Shown here: positions 34,368-64,000 of the stretch, in pieces
How the letters are laid out: the number at the start of each line of letters is the position of its first letter
Position numbering within the stretch: the first letter of the stretch is position 1
From: Siniperca chuatsi
Taxonomy: Eukaryota; Chordata; Actinopteri; Centrarchiformes; Sinipercidae
NCBI RefSeq assembly: GCF_020085105.1
Contig: NC_058044.1
Span: forward strand, 27,656,206-27,720,205
Direction of reading: 5' to 3'
Length of the DNA: 64,000 nucleotides
Notes under the pieces: generated by a model
What the model was told of the DNA's origin: nothing
Seen by the model: only the letters and a program-made list of their open reading frames with translations
Database searches by the model: none
Made by a program: the position numbers and the translations under genes

Positions 34368-36446
34368 CGTCACCAAGACAGATGATTGAGTATTTTTTGT
34401 ACTTGGCAGACTAAGTGATTTGAACTGTAATATAATCATATATAATCTACACTTTAAAACACCCAATCAAATCCAAGTCAACTGGATGACAAGTGTGTCT
34501 ACATAAATTCGTCATCATACTTATCTACCTGTTTCCGGGAGGTAAGAACTGACGTCTCATCTGTGTCTTTCACGCTCACAACCTCCCACACTTCTCCTTT
34601 AGTCCTCCTCCTCAGCTTCACCTGCACAAAGGGAAGAAAATGCACCAATGAACACAAAGGATAAAAACAGTTGTGGGCTCCCAGTTGTTTTGACAGTCTG
34701 AAGACGTCATCAACACATCATAGCCGAGACGTGACAATTCTGTCATGAAACTAAATCCTCAAATTTTCCATTTACTTTCTTTTCTTTGTTTGTGAAATGC
34801 ACAAGTGACAGAGCCATTTTTACAGTCGTGAATCAAAGGGAAATGGAGACGTGACTCAAAATTTTAGGGAACAGCGGTTGAGTGATTGTGATAACCTAAA
34901 GAATTTGCTTGACAGAAAATGAATCATAGACCACAGTAGGTAGTTGCAACCCAACACTATGATCTCTAATTGTTCAACAGCGTCACGTTCTACAGAAAAA
35001 CTGAATCGAATTCCCAGAAAGTGTAATTTTGCAATTTGGCCTGATAAACTTTACTGTCCACCACAAGGCAGTGGAAGTTAGCCTTTGATGTGGTTTACAA
35101 TCAATTTGTAATCTCACCTAATATAGCTTTTGGGTTTATGTACACACCCAACTATGATTCACTGTAACTATCATTCCAAGTTATTTTCTACATGAAAAAA
35201 TGAATTACTACTTACTTTGATAGAAATTTGTGTGGTCTCCACCATGCGCTGCATCTGTTTCATCTTAGCCAGGCTCTTCATCCCTACATTTGCATGTGCA
35301 TGCCTCTTCTCTGTAGAGTTTCCCTTTTCCTCTCCTAGCACCTCATCTCTGTTGGCGTGGCTTGGCTGCTCTCTATTTTCTCTATTGTCAGCCATTTTTC
35401 CACCCTCCAATCCTGTCCCTTCCTTAGCCAACACCTGTATGCTGTCCCCAAACTCAAACTCTTCCCGAGGTGTCGGGGAGTTTGAGTTATCATTAAGAGA
35501 AATGGGGAAGGTCATCACGTTGCTGGACAAAGCTGAAGTTGACTTGGGATCTGTTACACTGTCAGAGGATCCGTCCAATGTAGACTCTCCATCGCTTGGT
35601 GCTCCACTGGGCATGCTGGGAACGGGTGGGAAAGAAGTGGAGCAAACATTTTTCTCAAGTGTGATATTTTGGGGTTGTGATGACATAAAAAAATCCAAAC
35701 TTGGAGCTACAGAGGATCCAGGTTCTGGGGTTGGAGGTTTAGTTTGGCCGGAGTGAGTAAAAGAACGGCACACTGTCTTTTCACCAGCTTTAACAGTCTG
35801 TGTGCCTGTGGATACGCAACTTCTCTTTTCAATCGGAGAATCTGTATCTCTCCTTCCAGGCATCTCGGCCAGAACTTGTGCATCCTGCATTTTCCTGCTT
35901 TCATTCCTCTCTCTGCAACTCCCAAAACTCTTTTCCTGGAGTTCTCCCTCCTTCATCCCCCCATCTTTCTGTCCCTCAAGAAGGTCTGTGATCCCAAACT
36001 GGCGGGCTGCAGACAGCACGTCATTCTGCTCTACGCTTCCAATTACCTCCAGCTCCCCAGAGTACAGAAGACGAACGAGCTTCAGCAGGGTCTGGGCCTT
36101 CACAGCCTGGAGATGGAGCTGGCGCTTCTGGCCCGATGGAGGAGACGGGGAGGCTGACAGCTTCTGAGACAGGTAGGGACTGAGAGCTGCGAGGATGCAA
36201 CTGTGGGTTGGGACTGAAATACCTTTACAAATAGTAGGAGATAGTAAAAAGTTGGTTCATTTTCTTGTTTCCCTTCAATTTCAGACTTTAAGTATGCTAC
36301 ACCACAGTTTCATTTCAACATTGCAATCGGCTACACAGCTCACCCTCAGTTTGCAACAGGGTGTCACAGAATTGGGCGTTGTTTTGTTGTCTCTGCAGCT
36401 CTCTAAGAAGCTGTATCTCATAACCTGGCCACCAGTACCTCTGCAT
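27791..36446 (-). CDS. btbd18: BTBD18, nuclear BTB/POZ protein
   Basis: In mouse, BTBD18 licenses Pol II elongation at pachytene piRNA loci; a role in fish is not established. Coding exons: 36446-36344, 36213-35216, 34621-34529, 33039-32544, 31706-29838 and 28152-27791. They join in phase to 1306 aa, far longer than human (about 712). The BTB domain is at the N-terminus ([44 protein letters not shown]). The small third exon encodes [15 protein letters not shown], matching a conserved human segment. An AT-hook ([11 protein letters not shown]) lies near residue 950 and basic stretches (PKRRKIKR) suggest nuclear DNA binding. The acidic end ([23 protein letters not shown]) echoes the human C-terminus. 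The start ATG at 36446 is the first in frame in an exon whose acceptor is at 36460-36461; an upstream in-frame ATG would span that acceptor. Confidence 0.9.
28697..29313. repeat. Long palindrome (foldback MITE plus flanks)
   Basis: Left-arm sequence from 28697 to about 28887 is repeated in inverse from 29313 back to about 29120 with few mismatches. Examples are TTTATCAGTCACAT/ATGTGACTGATAAA and CCATCTAGATTGTTTTGGTG with its complement. Inner arms (CTTGTGGTGCTCAAAGCG and complement) and a small central hairpin (CATGTAGG/CCTACATG) continue the symmetry. A non-palindromic relative of the core is at 49597-49995. Confidence 0.85.
29348..29385. repeat. 38-bp near-copy of a btbd18 coding segment
   Basis: The segment matches 31503-31540 in btbd18 exon 5 in the same orientation at 36 of 38 positions. 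It replaces the sequence normally found at this place in the hAT-type element. Confidence 0.8.
31931..32030. repeat. Compound (CT)n-(TA)n-(CA)n microsatellite
   Basis: A CT run, about 35 TA units and a CA run follow each other in btbd18 intron 4. Long open frames crossing it are repeat artefacts. Confidence 0.95.
32070..32235. repeat. GATTAATCG-type dispersed repeat, partial copy
   Basis: CCAAACATT, CCAGCTTCTCAA, GTGAGGATT, GGGTTTTGGACTGTT and ACAAAATAAGCAATTTGA recur in the same order at 45631-45830. Decayed pieces are also visible near 2735-3020, 11130-11240, 25020-25100 and 61650-61745. Confidence 0.6.
34325..34366. repeat. (AAT)n microsatellite
   Basis: About 14 uninterrupted AAT triplets lie in btbd18 intron 3. 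Confidence 0.95.
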
Positions 36447-36802
36447 GTCCACATGGGCACTGCAAGACATAAGAGGTGGGGATAACAGGTAAAGGAATAT
36501 GGTTACATTTATTGTGAAAGACACACAAAAGTACACTTACCACTGTTGGTACCAGTTGTAGACAAAACCTACATGTTCACTGTTGCCTATAACTGAAGTT
36601 TTGTCCCCGCTTTGGTTTTACTATTTGCTACTGATCATCTCATTTTAATGTTTTAATCCTCACTCTACGAGTTTGTAACATCAACACAGCCTAGCATTAA
36701 CGTCGCACCGCGGGCCGTGTATCAGCCTTTATTTCGGGCTCTGAGCAGGCGGCCGCCTGTCACCTGGCACGAGCACGTGGAGGAGCCAAACTGCGCTTGC
36801 TC

Positions 36803-36880
36803 AATGTCAAGGTTGGTAACACAAATAAATAAATGTCAAGGTTCGTAACAAATTAATAAATAAATGTCAAGGTTGGTAAA
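36803..36880. repeat. Short tandem minisatellite upstream of btbd18
   Basis: Three units start AATGTCAAGGTTGGTAA, with lengths 29, 31 and a partial 18 bp and one G/C change in the middle unit. It lies between the first coding exon of btbd18 and the candidate noncoding exon. Confidence 0.85.
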
Positions 36881-37323
36881 CTTCAGGTAACGTTACTCTA
36901 GGTACGTTGGAGTGTAGCGTTGTATTTTCCCGCTTCCATTTATTCTACTTTATGTTAACCGGCTTCTTTTAGCCAGGGCGTACAATTTGACTAAATATTT
37001 CATTAATGATTTGAGGGTCAAACTGTTAAAATAAGTTAACATTTTCTTGCCATTGTTGCTAAATGCTAGCTAGCATTACATTATTAGCAGACAAATGGGG
37101 GGGGGGATGATTCAACAAATTAAGTAAATATGCATGTCCACCTCATTCGCAAACACTAGTTAAGTAATGTAACGTTAGCCCATTAGAATGAAGGTGAACT
37201 GTCAAACCGCGGTGCAGCTCTACGTGATTAGCGTTAGTTAGTCGAGGTCATTAGCTAACTCTAAAGTAAAGTTCACACACCGCAGCTAAAATGCGGTAGC
37301 ATTAGCTTGAAAATTACACTTAC

Positions 37324-37450
37324 CAGTATCTTTCTGTTGCTGGAGCAAGAGGTATTTTACACAATTAAACTGTATTTCAACCAATGACACTAGTCTTAAA
37401 CTCCGAAATTGAAGTCACAGAATCATTAAATGTTTAACACCTTTCCCCCA
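37324..37450 (-). other. btbd18: Candidate 5' noncoding exon of btbd18
   Basis: On the minus strand, AAAGATACTG is followed by GTAAGTGTAA, a strong donor at 37323-37322. It lies downstream of the ctnnd1 poly(A) area and upstream of the btbd18 start exon, whose acceptor at 36460-36461 needs a donor. A second possible donor is at 36540-36539. The extent of the exon is inferred. Confidence 0.4.
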
Positions 37451-37615
37451 CGACTGTTGCATCTGAAATGGTGAGTCGCAAACTGACAGCGACACCTACT
37501 GGCTGCTCGGTCATGACAAGCAAATGTTGTTCTTTGTAAAAGCACAGGCTGCTGCTCACTGATTCACTATAAAATAGTGTGATCAACGATAGGCAAAAGA
37601 AAACAAACACTCTGA

Positions 37616-40169
37616 GAAATAATTTTCTTTTTTATTAAAAACAGTATTGCTAGTTACATAATTCATTCAGAAATGAGAATGTGCAACTTTAAGAGCCAAG
37701 GCAGAGATTAAGGTGTAGTCCAGAATCAGATTTTACCATTAGTGTTCCAGTATCTGATGAATGTGTTGGAGGATTTTGTTTAGCTAACTTGTTTTGCATT
37801 TAATTAGACTGAATGTTTTAAATCAAAACATAAAAATTGATTGCATATGCGTTCACCCAGAGCACCCAAAACAATTAAACCCAAATCAATATAAAAAAGA
37901 AATACATAAAACCATTCAATTTAACAAATATTCTCTTGTATATATATATATAGTTTAAATGTGCTTCTTTTCTCCACTTTATCTAATAGCAAATTCTGGT
38001 CTATGCCTCCATACACAAAGATTTTCTAACACAAACCCTTGCTCTCCTCTAGTCTTCTCTTTTAGTCAGTCCACTCTTGAAGGCAACTTGTTATTTCTGT
38101 CATGTTTCAATTGGTATGGAAGACAAACAAAGGAAAAGGGGGAATAAAGAAAAACACATTAGTGCTTCTTTTAATCATCCACTCAGTAAGTATCTACATC
38201 TCACTTGGCACTAAGAATATGCATTCTTCTACAGAACAAGCGCTGTATTTAAGAAATGCGGGCAAAAACATTCAATACTGTGTCTTCTCCCATGTACTGT
38301 TCTGTAGTGTTAAAGCCAGGTACAGTAGGTTATGGGTTTGTGAAGCAGTAAATTATACAGAACTCAAGAGTTTTATACCTTATAAAAAACAATCCCAATA
38401 ACAAGAATCACCTTTTACATACATACAAGTTCACATATTCCATTATGTTACAGAATAGAAAACTGCTGAGTTCCATATACAGTATTCCCAACTAGTAACC
38501 TGCTGAGAAAAAGACACCTTGATTGGTCACCCATGTCATGTTGGACAAACCCATCAGACCTATCCTGAATGAGCGAGGCACTCCAGTTAGCCCACAAAGA
38601 TGCTGTTAGAGACAGTCTTGTATGTACACATTCATAAGATTACAGACCTGAACCGGAGCTTACATTTAACAGAAACATAATGTTAGAAACAGGACAGACT
38701 ATACTGTCTATACCAACGAGATGGAGAATCATTTGTCTGCTCTATTTCTGTCTGTAGGTATATCCATACTAGGACCTCCACCCTTTTATAATCTATGAAT
38801 CACAATCAAATACAGAAAATGCAGCATCCCCATGTATCTGAGCGATGGACTGTCAACGATACAAACTGCGCACAAAACAAAGCAGATGACAGATTTCAGT
38901 GTAGCTGCTGTAAAAAGTCTGTGTGTGAAGTTCTTGCATTCAGTACTGGCAGTTGCAGCAGTAGCAGTGTCATTTGGCACATGTACATTACTGTGGTACA
39001 GAGCAAAGCAAGAAGAGGAACAAGCACTACCAAAACAGAAGCAGAAGCTTTACACATATTTGATTAGATCACTAAACATTGGTTTTCAGTGGTAGGAAAT
39101 ATCTTTTTTGTAGTGTTTAACTATCAGAAAAAAAGAAAAAAAAATAACACATTCCCTCGATTTCTTTGAAACAGAGTGTAATAGCCATTTATGTAAAATT
39201 TCACCAAAAAGTGTCCTATTCTGATCCCAACAGATCTGATCTTTCTAATTAGCTTAATTAGTCTAAGTCGACGCTCCAGCTTCCAAGAAATAGAACAGTT
39301 CTCAGATGACCAGTCTCTGCTTTTCATCGAAGAGAGAGTTAGTGTTGTCTAGGCAAGTCGTAGTGTTGTTGCGTGGAGACACATGGGATGCACGTGGCCA
39401 TGGGATCTGATCAAGTGGTTAGTGTTTCAGGGACTCGCAGAACACAAAGTGGTCATAGTGTCTCGTCCGGTTTGTCCACAGGGAGCGTTGATCCACGTCA
39501 CTTTTTTCCATGTGGTTTCATTAGTTTGTCAGCTGCAATGGAGGAATGTATCAAAGAGAGAGAGCGAGAGAAGAGAAGCTGCAAAAGAGTGAAGAGGGAC
39601 AGAAGAGTTGAGTGTTTAGTCCCATCGGTAGTGTAGTGGTCCCCCATTGTCAGTTCAGCAAGGGCAGTAGGTGGGAGGAGGCTGTCGTCTTGTGATGCAC
39701 ACAATCAGTTTTTCTGCAAGAGAAAAGGCAAAAGTGTGGGAACTGATCATGTGGAGCAGCTAATGTGAGGCATTCATGCCTAGGCAGGAAGAATCGCACA
39801 TGTAAAATTCAGATTCACAGCAGAGGCTTTAAAAAACAAAAAAGGTACAAAATACACTACACAATAGTGGTTGCTGGCAACAAAGTCATCGCAAGTTAGA
39901 CAAAAATTACACAAAATGTGCAGAGAGAGAGAAAAAAAAAAAATCACATCTCAGGAGAACAAAAATCACTGACACTTTTCACCAGCAGGGAGAGCAAAAA
40001 CAGTCCAAATACAGTACAATGGAAGCTCATTGGCAACACTGGTCACTGTCAAATACAAAGTCAGTTCTTAATACACAACTAAGATATTAGGCCATGCAGT
40101 GAGTTGAGAGGAGCAGCCGGTGGGACACACATACCATGCGCCGACATGCAGTGTGACAATGGGTGTAGC
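37616..40169 (-). other. ctnnd1: 3' untranslated region of ctnnd1
   Basis: There is no convincing frame over about 2.5 kb after the ctnnd1 stop. A minus-strand AATAAA at 37631-37636 offers a termination point close to the btbd18 promoter. A small alternative terminal exon may lie inside it (39705-39713). AT-rich DNA without recognised repeats fills most of it. Confidence 0.55.
39705..39713 (-). other. ctnnd1: Candidate alternative last coding exon of ctnnd1 (Lys-Asn-stop)
   Basis: After an acceptor (TTTCTCTTGCAG, minus strand) the phase-0 reading is AAA AAC TGA. Joined to the exon ending at 41080 it would give a C-terminus of ...AVQKN, comparable in form to the human p120 end ...MQKI. This is an inference; transcript data would decide. 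Confidence 0.35.
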
Positions 40170-60870
<20,701 letters not shown>

Positions 60871-60890
60871 TCACACGCTGAGAGCAGAGC

Positions 60891-60910
60891 ACAGGACAGG
60901 ACAGGACAGG
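60891..60910 (-). repeat. (TCCTG)n in the polypyrimidine tract of ctnnd1
   Basis: Four ACAGG units on the plus strand read CCTGT repeats on the minus strand, 14-33 nt upstream of the acceptor (AG at 60879-60878) of the first coding exon. A simple repeat therefore supplies the pyrimidine tract. Confidence 0.8.
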
Positions 60911-60999
60911 ATCAACACCAGAGAGTAGAAGAGATTCAACCAACACCGGGATTTCATCAAAGAACAGACATACAGCGAGGCCGAATCACCCAAGTAACA

Positions 61000-63900
61000 C
61001 AGATAAATGCAGAGGGGCCCTGGCACCGTGCATCTGGGAATGCACACACTGAAGTGCTAATGAAGTTGATATTTAGAGGTAAAAAGCAGCAGGAGCTGAC
61101 GCAGGAAGGCAAAGCAAGGGAAGATAAATGAGGGAGAAATAACTGGGGAGATAAAGAAGCAGGTACAGAGAAAATGCGAGTATAGACTACCGTCACTTTC
61201 AGTGCGTTTCTTCACCTTCTGCTATGGAGGGTTAAAAATAGAGAGAAAGTGAGATGACGAGAGACAATTACAGCAGGTTTTCAGCTGCAGCATATGGAGA
61301 TTGTTAGCGCTTCTTCATTCCAAGGATGCAGAGAAAGTGTGAATGAATTCAGAGGAGTTATCAAGAAACAGTATCACACCATCAAGTTCCACCAAATTTG
61401 AAAAGCCAGAGGTGTTTTGAACTGAGAGGGTGTGCTCTCCACAGAAGGGAAAGAGATGGCAGGCCTTGTTTTCCCTCGCTTACTGCTATACTTACTATAC
61501 TCTGCAAGTTATAATACGGATGGTATTTCATTTGCATGCCATCCATGACAATTTACCAGGACCGGGGATTACATTAAGACTATTTCTTTAGAGCCTGCCT
61601 GCTAATCTCTCTACAAACTCAAAGCAGTAAATTAGATTTAAAATTGCAGGAACTGGTCGATTACTTTTTTTGTTATGCATTAGATTTCTAATCAATGATC
61701 ATTTTCTGGTCAATATTGTGATTACAATTATTAAATCACAGTAACTGTTTCAATTTCAGGTGACAAAATGATTTTATTTTACATTTGCGCCCCTGCATAT
61801 ATTTTCACATTTTCAGCGTGAGTCTGTTTTAGTGTCACTGTGCCTCTGCTAAACAAATGTAATATTCAGTGCTTTATTAATTAAGGGCACAACTTTAACT
61901 CCAAAGCAAACTTTACTTCCATCTGGTTTACAAATCAAACTATGGTGATCCAGACAACGAAAACAACAATTCACATTCAAATTCAGAAGCAAAGATTGAA
62001 TCTTAAACTTTAAGTTGATAAATTTTTTCATTCTGCTTACAAACGCTTTGTTCAAAAAGTTGGTAGAACCTGTCTGCGCCTCCTTCTGAACTTTTACTTT
62101 CCTATACATGGTAAGTTTAATGATAATTCAAATGTAAAGTGCTTGACACTAGACATTTCAAGCAAACAACATACTAGAAAATCCACTTCATTCCACTGAT
62201 TATGAAAGCAATAAAGCATGACAAATACCAATGATCCATTATGCAGCAATGTGCTTTCAGAGAATTAGAATACAAAACAGCAAAGAAAAGAAGCAGAACA
62301 TTTGATTTTTAAATCGTCAGCTTGGACTTGGAGGATAATGCAGCTTAAACACATGCCACAGATGACCTAGGCCTAAATTACAGTGACATGATAATCACTT
62401 CAGCCTAAATTAAGACAATGATAAAGTCCTTTTTCTCAGACTTCCTCAGAAAGGACGCTGGTGAGGGAGGAATGATTACTTCAACAGTGTCTGTCTAATA
62501 ACGGGATGACATGAGCGTGGCTCATCTCCAAACCAGGGCAAAAACCATTTTCTACTTCAAAGTTCACTGACTCATGTAGATCAAATCTGCTCTCCATCTG
62601 CGCACACAGGACTGGCTGAGTGAACAAAGACTCCTGTATTAAATTTGAGTGTGCACACGCACCAGCGTGAGTGTGGGCACGCATCTGTGCGAGGGCGAGT
62701 GATTGTGTATGTGGGTCAGAGACTAAATAAAAGGTGGCAAGTGTGTGTGGCTGACGTTGGTTATATCCTTAAATACTCAAACAGATCTGTGGCAAGTTTT
62801 GGTGAAGTTAGTGTTGCCTGGTTTCTATCCAATTGTGTGTGTGTGTGTGGGGGGGGAGAAACACACATTTGTAGACAGAAACACACACGCACAACCATTG
62901 TCATACATTCCACAGTGAGATTTAGCGTGTCATATCCTGTCTCAGCTGTTGGAAGCTGTCCTAATAAGGGAGCCCTTCACTCTTTCATTGTGCTGCTCTC
63001 ATCCGTCTCTCCCACCAATGTTTTTCTTCCCAGCCAAACACTTCAATCCTGGAAAGAGAGCGGGCGCCGTTACTTTCTCTGACCCAATCTGGGCGTCCAA
63101 CCACAAACCGACAAAGTGCTTCTTTAGTGGATAATGCTCACAAACTGAAAGGTGGTTTGAAGGGATCTCAAGTTCATATATGCATCCCATGAGTAAAGCT
63201 AAGAGTGCATTAAAACTTAAAAGTGAATAGCTGCTGAAATCCCAAACACAAAAAGAAAACTAAACTAAATGTGGCAGCAAGCTACAAATAAGTGTTTGCT
63301 GTGTCATGAAGGTTGCCTATAGCAGCTGTCAAGTTTTACATTAGGGACCAAAATATCACCGTGGCAATGGAGTACTGACACCATACATCAGATAAGTCAA
63401 CATACCGCAGTGTGGGTTGTTCTTTGTGGCTCTGTCAAAACATCAACACTTTTTCGAGAGCATGGAGGAAAACAGCCTCTTGTGCCTTCGTCCAACAGAA
63501 AGACAGCCCCACACAACCTCTGAAGCTATGCGAGTCCCACCACTAACATTCTTGTGGCAGGGAGCAGTTTCTTGTGAGAGAGTTTTAAATGGCTTTAGCC
63601 ACTTAAAGTCTGGGCATTAGTCATTAATCTATTGTAAGGCCATTAGCAGCAACGCTAAATCGTATCTGCTAATGGGATAGCCCTGGAATTACACTGCTAA
63701 GCCACTCACCATCCTGAGCAAACACACAACATAGATCATGCACACACTATCAGTGTCCACTACTCACTGAAAACCTTGTGTAGTACACACTCACAGCCAG
63801 TCTGTTGGTCTATCACCCAGTGCCCACCGAGTATTGTGACTGAACTGTATTCCCACAATATCATATGCTATCACTGCTATTTCAGCAACTTAGTCACTGG

Positions 63901-64000
63901 TGGTTGCAGCAGCCTGACATGCATTCTGTTCTAGTCTACACACACACACACACACACACAGCTGAGGTGAAGCTATGGTAAAATGCTGTTGTGGCTTGGA
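61000..64000 (-). other. 5' intron or upstream region of ctnnd1, no exon recognised
   Basis: No protein-like frame is present. It holds a GATTAATCG-type fragment near 61650-61745, a GT tract running into G9 near 62836-62858, an inverted repeat at 63640-63675 and a CA microsatellite at 63938-63961. Noncoding first exons of ctnnd1 may lie here or beyond the window. Confidence 0.5.
63938..63961. repeat. (CA)n microsatellite
   Basis: About 12 CA units lie near the right edge of the window. Confidence 0.9.

Noticed and set aside
35217-35756. 179-codon plus-strand frame
   Set aside because: It is antisense to btbd18 exon 2, which carries the second half of the BTB domain.

Overview
The window is nuclear DNA of a teleost fish, probably a percomorph-type genome. 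The evidence is vertebrate genes split by GT-AG introns, AATAAA poly(A) signals, dinucleotide and tetranucleotide microsatellites, and dispersed repeats of kinds common in ray-finned fish (hAT-type elements with 8-bp target duplications, TTAA-flanked MITEs, LINE debris). There are no bacterial operons, rRNA, tRNA or CRISPR arrays.

Layout. 1-3.4 kb is the gene-poor upstream flank with one CpG-rich block. 3.48-7.5 kb (+) is a complete beta-A1-type crystallin gene: TATA box, noncoding exon 1, five coding exons and a poly(A) signal. 7.5-10.3 kb is intergenic and repeat-rich. 10.3-22.8 kb (-) is unc93b1 (12 coding exons, 628 codons as modelled, plus a probable 5' noncoding exon). 23.0-27.1 kb (-) is timm10 (2 coding exons, 88 aa). 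27.4-37.4 kb (-) is btbd18 (6 coding exons, 1306 aa as modelled). 37.6-60.9 kb (-) is ctnnd1, p120/delta-1 catenin (20 coding exons that join in frame to 919 codons, plus alternative C-terminal exons). 60.9-64 kb is the 5' intron or upstream part of ctnnd1.

The four minus-strand genes are packed head to tail with only a few hundred bases between neighbours. Human TIMM10, BTBD18 and CTNND1 are neighbours on 11q12.1, so this is an old vertebrate linkage group. The products act in different places: Toll-like receptor trafficking (UNC93B1), mitochondrial inner-membrane protein import (TIMM10), nuclear transcription control (BTBD18), cadherin junctions and nuclear signalling (CTNND1), and lens structure (crystallin). 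The cluster is therefore a syntenic block, not a pathway.

The less ordinary content lies in introns: a hAT element with a BED-finger remnant nested in a LINE; a hAT-type element whose centre is a ~600-bp palindrome and which carries a 38-bp near-copy of a btbd18 exon; an orphan plus-strand exon resembling the start of the P2RX7 intracellular-domain family inside a ctnnd1 intron; an 18-nt ctnnd1 microexon splitting a basic stretch; a GC-AG intron; and a 51-nt near-perfect hairpin in an unc93b1 intron. All exon borders were placed by eye from splice dinucleotides, frame continuity and remembered family sequences; no alignment was run.
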